Assembly (NCBI GenBank): GCA_965216885.1
Contig: OZ244208.1
Location: forward strand, 744,001 to 808,000
From: CAYNJG01 sp965216885
GTDB taxonomy: Bacteria; Planctomycetota; Planctomycetia; Pirellulales; Pirellulaceae
DNA: 64,000 nt
Reading direction: 5' to 3'
Shown piece after piece: positions 33,277 to 42,095 of the stretch (its first letter is position 1; each line of letters starts with the position of its first letter). The notes beneath the pieces were generated by a model. It saw only the letters and a program-made list of their open reading frames with translations, did no database searches and had not been told where the DNA came from. The position numbers and the translations under genes are program-made.

Positions 33277-33633
33277 CTACCGACCGGTAATCGCCGTTCT
33301 CAACATGCTGAGTTTCTGACCGAGCACATTGGAGAATGCGGAATACACCAGTGCGTTGCGTTCCAGTTGCCCTGTCTCCATGGCAACGTCCACGTTGTTT
33401 CCGTCGCTACGTTCTTTCAGGCCTGCCGTGTGGCGAACTTCTGGTTCGAGGTCACTCATATCGACGTCGCCCGAGTTGATCTGTTCTTGCAGTTGGTCGT
33501 CGAACGCCACTTCCTGCGCGTGGTAGCCGGGCGTGTTGGCGTTCGCGAGGTTCTGTCCAACAACACGATGTCGCACGGCGGCTGCCGAGAGGACTTTGCT
33601 GATTAGATCGAGTTGTGGGTCCGTAACGTTCAT
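33277..33633 (-). CDS. flgB: Proximal rod protein FlgB
   Basis: A 118-residue rod protein with VVGQNLANANTPGYHAQEV near residue 25-45 and a C-terminal helix. It is the first gene of the operon that runs down to fliA and the two small genes, ending at 21.9 kb. I could not find a convincing promoter upstream. Confidence 0.94.
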   Translation of the reverse strand: MNVTDPQLDLISKVLSAAAVRHRVVGQNLANANTPGYHAQEVAFDDQLQEQINSGDVDMSDLEPEVRHTAGLKERSDGNNVDVAMETGQLERNALVYSAFSNVLGQKLSMLRTAITGR

Positions 33634-33984
33634 GTCAGCTGTATCGGCAGTGTCGATTGGGTTGCTCCATGTAAAAGGGGTTGCAAACCACCTCTCTCGG
33701 ACTAGCTATGAATTGGGCGAAATGCGATTGGCGGGAAATGCCATAAAGCACATGCGCGATGGAGGAGCATCGTGCTCCTGTTGTCGTTTGGATGCTCTGG
33801 CGCAGTGTTAAACGTGTCTGATTGCCTCTGTCGCAGCTGTCCAAATGGCGTGCAATGCGGCGCCAATGCGCGTCTTGCGAATCAAGATAGCTCTGCCGAC
33901 GAACGCACTACATTCAGCATGTGCGTTGTGGAGATTCCAGCTGATCGATTGCGCGTTGGCGGTCATTGATCACGCGCGACTAGC
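33634..33984. other. Intergenic region between flhB and flgB
   Basis: No gene supported. It contains a hairpin AGGAGCA/TGCTCCT with a three-base loop near 33762-33778 that may end the flhB transcript. It must also hold the flgB promoter, but no clear sigma-54, sigma-28 or sigma-70 motif was found. Confidence 0.5.
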
Positions 33985-34020
33985 TGCCGAGTATTCGTTG
34001 CCGAGTATTCGTTGCCGCGT
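33985..34020. repeat. Tandem 14-bp direct repeat at flhB stop
   Basis: TGCCGAGTATTCGT occurs twice in tandem (33985-33998 and 33999-34012), followed by a partial TGCCGCGT abutting the flhB stop codon. Probably a small slippage duplication. Confidence 0.85.
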
Positions 34021-35085
34021 TTAGGCGCCGCGTCGCATGCGGTAGATGTAGGCGAGTATTTCCGCGACGGCCCGGAAGAGATCCGATGGAATTTCCTGGC
34101 CAACTTCGACGGCCGCGTACAGTGCCCTGGCGAGCGGTTTGCGTTCGAGGACCGGAATGCCATGCTCGGCGGCGAGTTCCCGAATGCGTTTGGCCATCAG
34201 TCCCTCGCCTTTGGCGACGACGATGGGAGTTTGCATCACACCACGTTCGTACTTGATGGCGATGGCCAGGTGAGTCGGGTTGGTAATCACGACGGAAGAG
34301 TCCTGGACATCCTGCAGCATACGGTTGCGAGCGGCCTCGCGCTGGAGTCGACGGAGGCGACCTTTAACCAGCGGATCGCCTTCGTTCTGCTTGTGTTCGT
34401 CCTTGATTTCCTGACGCGACATTTTCAGGTCTTCTTCCTGCTGCCAGCGCTGGTAAAAGTAATCCAACATGGCAATCGCCAGCAGCATGCCGCAGACCGC
34501 CCAGACGATATCAAGTGTGACGTCCCAGGTCAGGTTGATAGCGCCCAGCAGGCTGAGATGCGACGCGTTCTGGACGATATCAAGCTTCGAGTTCATGACC
34601 AGGATGGCCACGAAGCCAATGCCGGCAAGCTTGAGCACGCCCCAAAGTCCGCGAATGGAGGAGCGGATGGAAAACAGCTTCGAGTAGCCCTCGGCAGGAG
34701 ACAGCTTGGACCACTTCAGTTGCATCGATTCCGATTGAATCTGAAAGCCAACCTGCGAGATATTGCCGCCCAGTCCTGCGAGGAAGCTGCCTGCGAAGAG
34801 TCCGCCCATAATTCGCAACGAAATCTGCAGCAGGATTTGCGACAGAATCGACGTGTGTTCGATCGTCCATTCGCGGTGCTCCTGAAAGCGGGCCTCGCGT
34901 CGAATCAGGTCGGCGAGTTGTTGCATCATGTCGCCCGCGGTCCATGCGAGTACCGCGAAACCTGCCATCAGCAGAACCGTGGAACTCAGTTCCTGACTGA
35001 GGGCCACCTGTCCCTTCTTGCGCGCATCCTCGCGCTTCTTGGGAGTTGCCTGTTCGGTCTTCGACTGTGTTTGGTCGCCCGCCAT
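34021..35085 (-). CDS. flhB: Flagellar export gate protein FlhB
   Basis: A 354-residue protein with four membrane helices in residues ~30-210 and a cytoplasmic domain with the self-cleaving motif NPTH (~268) in VVITNPTHLAIAIKY. FlhB switches the export apparatus from hook to filament substrates. Last gene of the fliN-to-flhB operon. Confidence 0.96.
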   Translation of the reverse strand: MAGDQTQSKTEQATPKKREDARKKGQVALSQELSSTVLLMAGFAVLAWTAGDMMQQLADLIRREARFQEHREWTIEHTSILSQILLQISLRIMGGLFAGSFLAGLGGNISQVGFQIQSESMQLKWSKLSPAEGYSKLFSIRSSIRGLWGVLKLAGIGFVAILVMNSKLDIVQNASHLSLLGAINLTWDVTLDIVWAVCGMLLAIAMLDYFYQRWQQEEDLKMSRQEIKDEHKQNEGDPLVKGRLRRLQREAARNRMLQDVQDSSVVITNPTHLAIAIKYERGVMQTPIVVAKGEGLMAKRIRELAAEHGIPVLERKPLARALYAAVEVGQEIPSDLFRAVAEILAYIYRMRRGA

Positions 35086-35192
35086 GAAGCGTGGTTCCGG
35101 GAATCGGCTTCAGCGGAGTTGCTGGCCGGTTCCATGCTGAAATTCGTGGTTTAATGAAGTTGTGCGGGCAGCGTCGGTTGCTGTCACCCGAT

Positions 35193-35969
35193 TTAGAATA
35201 GCCACCGCCAGACGTCGGGTTGTGATTCGAAGAAGTTGGCCAGGTTGGTCAGCACCGTGGGCAGAAACGCAAGGAACGCAATCAGGCCCACAGCGAACCG
35301 CACCGGGATACCAACCGAAAACAGATTGACGTGAGGGACGGATTTCATGGCCACCCCCAGTACAACGGTGGTGGTGAACAGGCAGAGGGCGATCGGAGCA
35401 ATCAGCAACAGGCTGACTTCGTGTGTCTGGTTCAAACCGTGAGCGAAAAACGTCTCGGCAAATGCCCGAAGATCATTCGCAATGTTCTTGTGATAGATCG
35501 ACGCGTACAACGCCATCAGCACCGTGTGATGTGTATTGGTTCCAAAGAAAATGAGAATCCCCAGTGACTCCAGCAACGCACCGGCTTCGTTGGAAGTCGA
35601 GTCGGCTCCGGGGTCGGTAATGCCGCCCAGATTGAATCCCATCTCCTGCCCGATATAGATGCCCGCCATGCGCATGGGCAACATCATCAGGCCCAGGATG
35701 GTTCCCAGAATTCCGCCGATCAGTAGTTCGCGTGCCGCGCCGGTCAGCATGGCGAAGCCCGTCATTTGGGAAATTCCGTTTGCCGACTGTGCGGTAAATT
35801 CGGGCAGCCACGCGATCGTCAAACCCATGCAGATGCCAGTCTTGATCAGATGTGGCACGTACTTACGGGCGAAGATCGGGAATGTCAGAATGAAGGCGGA
35901 GACGCGCGTTAACAGGAACAGGAAGGCGACCAGCCATCCGTGACCCAACTGAAATTCGGCGGCGTTCAT
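35193..35969 (-). CDS. fliR: Flagellar export gate protein FliR
   Basis: A 258-residue membrane protein with about six helices and the FliR pattern GHGWLVAFLFLLTRVSAFILTFPIF at its start. The start at 35969 overlaps the fliQ stop, so the longer open frame to 36035 is unlikely to be used. Confidence 0.94.
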   Translation of the reverse strand: MNAAEFQLGHGWLVAFLFLLTRVSAFILTFPIFARKYVPHLIKTGICMGLTIAWLPEFTAQSANGISQMTGFAMLTGAARELLIGGILGTILGLMMLPMRMAGIYIGQEMGFNLGGITDPGADSTSNEAGALLESLGILIFFGTNTHHTVLMALYASIYHKNIANDLRAFAETFFAHGLNQTHEVSLLLIAPIALCLFTTTVVLGVAMKSVPHVNLFSVGIPVRFAVGLIAFLAFLPTVLTNLANFFESQPDVWRWLF

Positions 35970-36235
35970 TGGGTCACCTGCGACAGGTACCAGAACATGC
36001 GCTGGGTGAAGTTCACCAGCACTCGCAGCGACCATGGCATCGTGAACGCCAGCACGATCGCGACGGCAATGATCCTTGGTGCGAACGTCAGCGTCTGTTC
36101 CTGAATGCTGGTCACCGTCTGGAAAATGCTAATGCACAATCCCACGGCAAGGCTGACCGCGACGGTCGGAAACGCCAACAGGATAGCCGTATAGAGTAGC
36201 TCGCGACCGATGAGGATGGCTTCTTCGGGAGGCAT
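35966..36235 (-). CDS. fliQ: Flagellar export gate protein FliQ
   Basis: An 89-residue protein with two membrane helices and the FliQ sequence VSLAVGLCISIFQTVTSIQEQTLTFAPRI. Part of the FliPQR core complex. Confidence 0.95.
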   Translation of the reverse strand: MPPEEAILIGRELLYTAILLAFPTVAVSLAVGLCISIFQTVTSIQEQTLTFAPRIIAVAIVLAFTMPWSLRVLVNFTQRMFWYLSQVTQ

Positions 36236-36251
36236 GGGAATCCTTTCGCCG

Positions 36252-36977
36252 TCACAGAAAACTCATACCGAGACCACGGGCGACGAGGTGCCACCCATCC
36301 ACCACCACGAACAACAGCAGCTTGATCGGTGCGGACACCACGACCGGTGGCATCATCATCATGCCCAGTGACATCAGGATCGTGGAAACCAGCAGGTCGA
36401 CCAGGACGAACGGAATGTAGATGCAGAATCCCATAATGAAGGACGTCTTCAGTTCGCTAATCATGTAGGCGGGAATCAACACGCGTATAGGCGTTTCCTC
36501 GGCGGATGACAGCGGTTCCATGCGTGCCATCTGCAGGAAGAGCGCAAGGTCGTTCTTGCGGGTGTGCTTCAACATGAACGCATGCATTTCGACACTGGAA
36601 CGTTCGATGGCCACCGCTCCCGAGATTTCCTTGTTGGCATACGGAGCAATCGCGTTGCTTTGAATGGCGTCCAGTGTTGGGCCCATCGTGAATGCGGTCA
36701 TGAACATGGCCAAACCCACCAACGACGCGTTCGGCGGAATCTCCTGCGTTGTCATGGCGCGACGAACGAAGGACAGCACGATCACGATGCGCGTGAAAGA
36801 TGTAATACTGATCAACGCCGTGGTCAGAAACGCGAGGGCGCCCATGAATAGCGCCATTTGCAACGGTGGCGCAAGGCCCTCGAACATGCTCGATTCCGTC
36901 GCCATGCGTAGCGCTTCAACGGGTGCTTCAAAGCTGTTGATGGGCGCCGTTTCGCCCGCTCCGCCAGTTACGTCCAT
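36252..36977 (-). CDS. fliP: Flagellar export gate protein FliP
   Basis: A 241-residue membrane protein with SFTRIVIVLSFVRRAM, MFMTAFTMGPTLDAI and the C-terminal SLGMMMMPPVVVSAPIKLLLFV pattern, all diagnostic of FliP. No clear cleavable signal peptide is visible; the start overlaps fliO by ten bases. Confidence 0.95.
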   Translation of the reverse strand: MDVTGGAGETAPINSFEAPVEALRMATESSMFEGLAPPLQMALFMGALAFLTTALISITSFTRIVIVLSFVRRAMTTQEIPPNASLVGLAMFMTAFTMGPTLDAIQSNAIAPYANKEISGAVAIERSSVEMHAFMLKHTRKNDLALFLQMARMEPLSSAEETPIRVLIPAYMISELKTSFIMGFCIYIPFVLVDLLVSTILMSLGMMMMPPVVVSAPIKLLLFVVVDGWHLVARGLGMSFL

Positions 36978-37747
36978 CCTGCAGAGGCTCCCAGTGGTTT
37001 GGCGGCAGAGTTCTTCCTGTCGAGTTGCCAGCCATGAGCCGACGCCTCTTCCAGATTCATGGCTCGATTGCGAATACCTGCCGGGCGCGCCACGTTCGCG
37101 GCTGCTCGGCGAATGGCGTTTTCGTCTGATTCACTGCTGAGCCCCGTTTCTTCTTCGGTATCCAGGCTGGCTTCAAGGCTGGCGTCGAAACCCGCGCGAA
37201 TGGGGACGATTTCTCGCATACCCGATGCATCGCGACCCACCAGCACCAGTTGGTCCTGCACGCTGACAAGATGAAGGCAACAGCGGGGAGCGACGTAGAC
37301 CGTGTCCAGCACCTCCATATCACCTCGCCGCGACGCGTTTCGTTTGCGTGCGTTGGTGAACCGGGTAAACAGAATCAGGGCGAAGAACAGCGACGTTGCC
37401 AGCACCAATCCAAGGACCAGTCGTCCAAGTAATCCAGAAACATCCATGTCCGGCGCGAATTCGAATGCCGGTGGTGGGTACTTTCCAAAGGCCGCCATCG
37501 GCTCGGCTGTTTCTTTGGTGGTATCGTCGGTTTCGGGTGCTTGCAGACCGTCGGTCGATTCGAAGTGTTCGTTCGTGCCGGAAGCATGTGCTGCGTAAAA
37601 GTCGCTGGCTGTCATCGTTGGGGCGGAGCTACCTGTCACCGATTCACGATCGGTGGGCGCGACGTAGTGCACCATCGCTTCGTCCGCGGGGCTGCCGGCG
37701 GCGAAAGCAAGCGTTAGCAGGAGTGACAGAATTGCGAGATTTCGCAT
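36968..37747 (-). CDS. fliO: FliO-like membrane protein
   Basis: A 259-residue protein with a signal peptide (1-20), a Thr/Glu-rich periplasmic segment, one membrane helix (~105-128) and a small cytoplasmic SH3-like stretch DMEVLDTVYVAPRCCLHLVSVQDQLVLVGRD that is the recognisable FliO core. FliO chaperones FliP assembly. Longer than most FliO proteins. Call rests on the core motif plus position between fliN and fliP. Confidence 0.8.
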   Translation of the reverse strand: MRNLAILSLLLTLAFAAGSPADEAMVHYVAPTDRESVTGSSAPTMTASDFYAAHASGTNEHFESTDGLQAPETDDTTKETAEPMAAFGKYPPPAFEFAPDMDVSGLLGRLVLGLVLATSLFFALILFTRFTNARKRNASRRGDMEVLDTVYVAPRCCLHLVSVQDQLVLVGRDASGMREIVPIRAGFDASLEASLDTEEETGLSSESDENAIRRAAANVARPAGIRNRAMNLEEASAHGWQLDRKNSAAKPLGASAGWT

Positions 37748-37754
37748 GCGTTTA

Positions 37755-38162
37755 CTACTCGGCGGGAGCTTCAATTTCCTTGATGCGGATCGCGAAGCAG
37801 TCGTCGACGACCACGATCTCTCCGCGTGCCAGCCGCACACCCTGTGAGACAAGGTCTACCGGTTCGCCGATCGGCCGATCCAGTCGCAGGACCGAACCCT
37901 CGCCGATGTGTAGCAGCTCGCCGATGGGAATCTGCACTCGCCCGAGTTCCGCCCACACGTCGACGCGCACTTCGCGGAAACGATCGAGACTCGATGCAGC
38001 CCCTTTGCCGCCACGGTTTTCGACCAGCGACGTAAACTCGGGTGTGCTCGCCACCACCGATTCTTCAGCTGTCGGCTCGGCGACGGCCTGGTCGGTTGCG
38101 GCGCCTGCCGAGTCCGTTGAATTGCCAGTTGCAGCATCGACGTTGTTGTCTTCATCCGTCAT
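37755..38162 (-). CDS. fliN: Flagellar switch protein FliN
   Basis: A 135-residue protein: a variable acidic N terminus and a C-terminal SPOA domain (~60-130) with VRVDVWAELGRVQIPIGELLHIGEGSVLRLDRPIGEPVDLV. It forms the lower C ring with FliM. First gene of the operon. Confidence 0.94.
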   Translation of the reverse strand: MTDEDNNVDAATGNSTDSAGAATDQAVAEPTAEESVVASTPEFTSLVENRGGKGAASSLDRFREVRVDVWAELGRVQIPIGELLHIGEGSVLRLDRPIGEPVDLVSQGVRLARGEIVVVDDCFAIRIKEIEAPAE

Positions 38163-38430
38163 CGGAATCGCTCCTTCTCATCAGTTTCGCGAGCGTGTCG
38201 TTTAACGACGACCTAAGCTGTAGTGAAACTTCATCCGTTTCATACTTCGAGCCGAATCACTGTTGGACTTGAGTGATTACGAAAGGTTTGTCGGTCCCGG
38301 CGCGTGAGCGAACTGCAACGCCAGGGCAGGTAGAGACAACCATTAAAAAGCAAGTCAGCAGGTGCAGTTTGGCTCGCAGCCCGTAACTCGGGCGAACGAC
38401 CGAATTAAGGAACCAATTGAAAGTTGATTC

Positions 38431-39210
38431 ATGGACATTGCAACAGTAGTGGGACTGCTCCTGGGCCTGGGACTTGTTTTGTCGTCGATCATGATGGGAT
38501 CGGGGGGACTCGCTCCGTTCATCAACATTCCCTCGGCGATGATCACTATTGGAGGTTCGTTTGCGGCGATCCTCATCAACTTCCCGCTCAAACCCGTTTT
38601 GAGTTTGCCCGCGATCATTATGAACTGCTTCTTTGACAGGCTTCCGAATCCGAACGAGGTGATCGGACAGTTCACGGAGTTCGCTGCCATCGCACGGAAG
38701 GATGGCTTGTTGGCGCTCGATGCGAAGACCGAGGATATCAAGGATCGCTTCATGCGTAACGGCATGGTGCTGGTCGTCGCGGGAATGTCCAAGGAAGACA
38801 TCGAACTGATTATGGACGTAGAAGTGAACTACATTGACGAACGCCACAAGATGGGAAAGAAGATTATCGACGCGTTGGGTGCTGCGGCTCCGGCGTTCGG
38901 TATGGTGGGAACGCTGATCGGTCTCGTGCAGATGCTTCGTTCTCTGGATGATCCAAGCCAGATTGGTGGCGGTATGGCGACGGCCCTTTTGACGACGCTG
39001 TACGGAGCTCTAATGGCGAACCTGTTCTGTATTCCGCTGGCTGGAAAGCTGGAAGCGAGAAACAAGGACGAAATCATGGTCCGCGAACTCATCGTCAGCG
39101 GCCTGGTAGGCCTGATTGAAGGGCATCCACCGCGTTCGGTCCACGGTCGACTGACTGCGTTCCTGTCACCAGGTGCGCGACCCTCCGAGGAATCCGCCAC
39201 GGCAGCGTAA
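38431..39210 (+). CDS. motA: Stator protein MotA
   Basis: A 259-residue protein with four membrane helices and the MotA/ExbB signature ALGAAAPAFGMVGTLIGLVQML (~150). The large cytoplasmic loop lies between helices 2 and 3. It starts the plus-strand stator unit divergent from fliN; the 268-base divergent spacer contains no obvious sigma-54 site. Confidence 0.95.
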   Translation: MDIATVVGLLLGLGLVLSSIMMGSGGLAPFINIPSAMITIGGSFAAILINFPLKPVLSLPAIIMNCFFDRLPNPNEVIGQFTEFAAIARKDGLLALDAKTEDIKDRFMRNGMVLVVAGMSKEDIELIMDVEVNYIDERHKMGKKIIDALGAAAPAFGMVGTLIGLVQMLRSLDDPSQIGGGMATALLTTLYGALMANLFCIPLAGKLEARNKDEIMVRELIVSGLVGLIEGHPPRSVHGRLTAFLSPGARPSEESATAA

Positions 39211-39226
39211 CCAACGGGAGATCAGC

Positions 39227-39865
39227 ATGGCAAGAAAACCAGACGATCCGCCTGCAGACATACCCGCATGGGTGATGACGTTCAGCGACGTGATTACGCT
39301 GCTGATGACGTTCTTTATCCTGCTGCTGACGTTTGCAACCAACGAACCGGAGTCCTACGGCAAGTCTCAGGCCAGCATGTTCGGCGGCTCGGGAGCGTCC
39401 GGGATCGTTGGTGATTTCACCACGCAGAATGACTCCGTCCTGATGCGTGCTCGTACGCGTGCCGGTCGTGCGACCAGTCGCGGATCGGAGATGCCGCCTA
39501 TGAAGACGGCTCCGGTCACGAAGGCCATGGCCAAGGGGATTGCTGGTCTCGAGACGGAAGAGATGCGAGACCTGTCCAGTTCGCACTCCATTCGCCTGCC
39601 ATGGTCGTCCCTGCTGGAGGGTGACAAACTAACCAGTTCCGGCGAACAACAGATGCGGATGCTGGCGTTTCAGATTCATCGGCAGCAGTTCTCCGTTCAG
39701 TTGTCCGCGGCCAATGAGCAGCGGTTGGAGTCGGCACTGAAAATCTACGAACACCTGATCTCGACCGGTCAAGTGAAGCCCTTCGACATGAGCGTCGAAA
39801 AGAACAACCGCGTTCCTGCGGACGTTCTGGAAATTGTAATTTCGAAACAGTTCACCGAAGAATGA
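39227..39865 (+). CDS. motB: MotB-like stator protein 1 (short)
   Basis: A 212-residue protein with the MotB plug/helix pattern IPAWVMTFSDVITLLMTFFILLLTFA; Asp in FSD is the expected ion-carrying residue. The C-terminal part is much shorter than a normal OmpA-like domain and lacks the usual peptidoglycan-binding NX2LSX2RA motif. GGAGATC precedes the ATG at 39227. One base separates it from a second MotB-like gene. Confidence 0.85.
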   Translation: MARKPDDPPADIPAWVMTFSDVITLLMTFFILLLTFATNEPESYGKSQASMFGGSGASGIVGDFTTQNDSVLMRARTRAGRATSRGSEMPPMKTAPVTKAMAKGIAGLETEEMRDLSSSHSIRLPWSSLLEGDKLTSSGEQQMRMLAFQIHRQQFSVQLSAANEQRLESALKIYEHLISTGQVKPFDMSVEKNNRVPADVLEIVISKQFTEE

Positions 39866-39866
39866 C

Positions 39867-40613
39867 ATGGCACGGCAGGAAAAACCAGAAGATCCCGGCC
39901 CCAGTAAGCTCTATCTGCTGTCGTTCGGCGACACGATGACGACGCTCCTGGCGTTCTTCATCATTCTGTGTTCCATGGCCGACGACCAGAGCGGAGCCAA
40001 TCTCTATTCCGGAACGGGCTCCTTCGTCAACGCCTTCGACGGCGCCGGGGGCGCCGGGAAATTCTCGACGGCAACTTCTGACCGGGCCGTTGAACTGGAT
40101 CACGCCAGTCCCCGTTATCCCGTGCCTGGCGAAGACGGCGAGTCGGGAAATCCGGCGACCGGTCCGGACGAAGATAACGGCTTGCGGTCAATCGATCGCG
40201 AGAAGGAAGAAATGCAGCGTTTCCTGAATGAGATCGAACGACTTGCAGACGTCGACAAGGAGGCCGAAACAGTCGGCGAGGTGACGTTCGACTTCTTCAA
40301 ACGACTCAACGAGGAAGCTCCCGTTATTCCGCCGACCTACAACTCAATGTTGGCCCAGGTTGTCCCGGTATTGCGAGCCAACACGCATCGTGTGGAGGTG
40401 ATCGTCTGGGCAAAGAATCCCGGACCCTTCGCGGTTCGCATCGCGACGAATCAGTCATCCGCCGTCGCCACGGAACTGGTCGAACGGGTTGGACTGAATG
40501 ACGAACAGCAGTCGCGGTTGCGGGCGGTTGGAAAACCGTGGCGGTTCTCGGATCACAAGCGGCCGATTCTCTCGGTGGTGATCCGAAAAGTCGAGGAGCG
40601 GAAGTCGGCGTAG
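39867..40613 (+). CDS. MotB-like stator protein 2
   Basis: A 248-residue paralogue with LYLLSFGDTMTTLLAFFIILCSMA, again with the ion-binding Asp. The C-terminal ~100 residues vaguely follow the OmpA fold (VIVWAKNPGPFAVRIATNQSSAVATELVERVGL). Two tandem MotB-like subunits behind one MotA suggest a mixed or three-component stator. Confidence 0.82.
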   Translation: MARQEKPEDPGPSKLYLLSFGDTMTTLLAFFIILCSMADDQSGANLYSGTGSFVNAFDGAGGAGKFSTATSDRAVELDHASPRYPVPGEDGESGNPATGPDEDNGLRSIDREKEEMQRFLNEIERLADVDKEAETVGEVTFDFFKRLNEEAPVIPPTYNSMLAQVVPVLRANTHRVEVIVWAKNPGPFAVRIATNQSSAVATELVERVGLNDEQQSRLRAVGKPWRFSDHKRPILSVVIRKVEERKSA

Positions 40614-40641
40614 CGCTATACTGCCCGGTGTGAGCTTCCGG

Positions 40642-42075
40642 CTATCTCAGGAAGTCCAGCAGATTCACATCGAACGAACCGGCGGCCGTCGCATAGACGT
40701 ATTCCAACAGTGTCTGTTCGGTCTGTAGCTGCAGGATCACTTCGGTCAGGTCCGCGTTTTCGACGTCTCCGATCGCAATACGCGTCTCCAGTTGCGCTTC
40801 CTGTGTTCGTGTCTCGATCCAGTCGAGATTTTCCAGGTCAACCGCCTGCTCGCCGACAACGTCCAGCATGTGATCCAGCAGTCGATCGATGTCCGCCTGG
40901 CGATTGGACATCTCGTGCTGGAATTCACCACTGCCGAATTCTTCTCGTGACTCCAGCAGATCGCGTAGTTCGATAAGGGCTTCGAAGACATCAATCGAAC
41001 CCACGTACGACAGGTCTTCGGTTCCGGTGCGAGTGACATTGGCGGTGTCGACGTTGGTTACCTCGCCCGTCGTTGAACTGATGAGCTGCTGGTTGTTGGA
41101 GAAGTCGATCGCCAGCGACGTAGCGCCGCCGTCATTGGAAATCGTCCCGTTGGCTTCGATTTCGACATTGCCCGAGGCGGTCGGGGCGACTGCCGAAAGA
41201 TCGACATGGACGACTTCTCCGTTGGGTCCCGTTACGGCGAGGTCTGTCGAAGTCGCATCGAACGCAATGGCAACGCCGCCGTTCAGGCTGACGGTCTGGC
41301 CACTGCCGGTGTCCGTGATAGTGAGGTTGTGCGTGCCACGTTCGCCAATCACGGTATCGCCACCGACGGAGCTCGCTCCCGGTGTGACACCGGCAATGCC
41401 AAAGTACTGGGTCGAGGTGTGCTGTATCTGCAATTGCCCGTCGCCCGAGCCGGTATCCGAGCCCGTTCCCGATCGTGCGCCCGTGTCTCCGAAGTAGCTT
41501 GTTTCGCCACGATCGGTCAGGCGGAAGACTTCCTCGCCCGAGTACATGACATCGACCGTCTGGAATGGTCCCACGATCGTCTGCGACCGTTGGTTGGATC
41601 CGGCATACGCCACCGCAGCAATACGGCCCTCAGCATCGTAGGCGGTAACTTCATAGGCCGGTCCGTCGTTGGAAGTCCCGGCGAACAGCGCACCTCCACC
41701 TTCGGTGGAATTCGCGACATTCAACATCTGTTCCAGAATCGCGTTGACCGACTGGGCGAGCGTGCGGGGTTCCTGGGATTGCACTCCTTCCAATGCCAGA
41801 TCGCGCGCGTCTCGCATCCGCTCGACGGCAGAACGCAAATGTGAATTGCTTTGACCGAGTCGGGATCGGGCGGTCGAGATGTTTTGCAGGTCGACTTCCA
41901 TGCGGGCGTCGATGGCCTTGTGCCCCAGCAGCGACCCCATCGCGCCGGGATCGTCCGACGGCCTTTCAATCCGCAGTCCGGTCGTCAATTGCTGTTGGAG
42001 CCGCAGGATTTCCTGCGTGCGACTTCGGGCTTCGCGAGAAACCTGTTCGTTGAACGACTGTTGCGTAACTCTCAT
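40642..42075 (-). CDS. flgL: Hook-filament junction protein FlgL
   Basis: A 477-residue protein starting MRVTQQSFNEQVSREARSRT with the flagellin-like coiled-coil ends: QQQLTTGLRIERPSDDP near 30-45 and a C-terminal helix with LQLQTEQTLLEYVYATAAGSF. The middle domain (~185-370) is large and Gly/Thr-rich. Last gene of the flg operon. Confidence 0.92.
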   Translation of the reverse strand: MRVTQQSFNEQVSREARSRTQEILRLQQQLTTGLRIERPSDDPGAMGSLLGHKAIDARMEVDLQNISTARSRLGQSNSHLRSAVERMRDARDLALEGVQSQEPRTLAQSVNAILEQMLNVANSTEGGGALFAGTSNDGPAYEVTAYDAEGRIAAVAYAGSNQRSQTIVGPFQTVDVMYSGEEVFRLTDRGETSYFGDTGARSGTGSDTGSGDGQLQIQHTSTQYFGIAGVTPGASSVGGDTVIGERGTHNLTITDTGSGQTVSLNGGVAIAFDATSTDLAVTGPNGEVVHVDLSAVAPTASGNVEIEANGTISNDGGATSLAIDFSNNQQLISSTTGEVTNVDTANVTRTGTEDLSYVGSIDVFEALIELRDLLESREEFGSGEFQHEMSNRQADIDRLLDHMLDVVGEQAVDLENLDWIETRTQEAQLETRIAIGDVENADLTEVILQLQTEQTLLEYVYATAAGSFDVNLLDFLR

Positions 42076-42095
42076 ATTGGTTCGCCAGTTGAATG

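Noticed and set aside
33850..33880. Sigma-54-like site upstream of flgB (minus strand, TTGGCG...TTGCA)
   Set aside because: The spacing between GG and GC is one base short; sigma-54 spacing is strict.
34012..35154. 380-codon plus-strand frame opposite flhB
   Set aside because: It mirrors flhB on the other strand; flhB has all family motifs and operon context.
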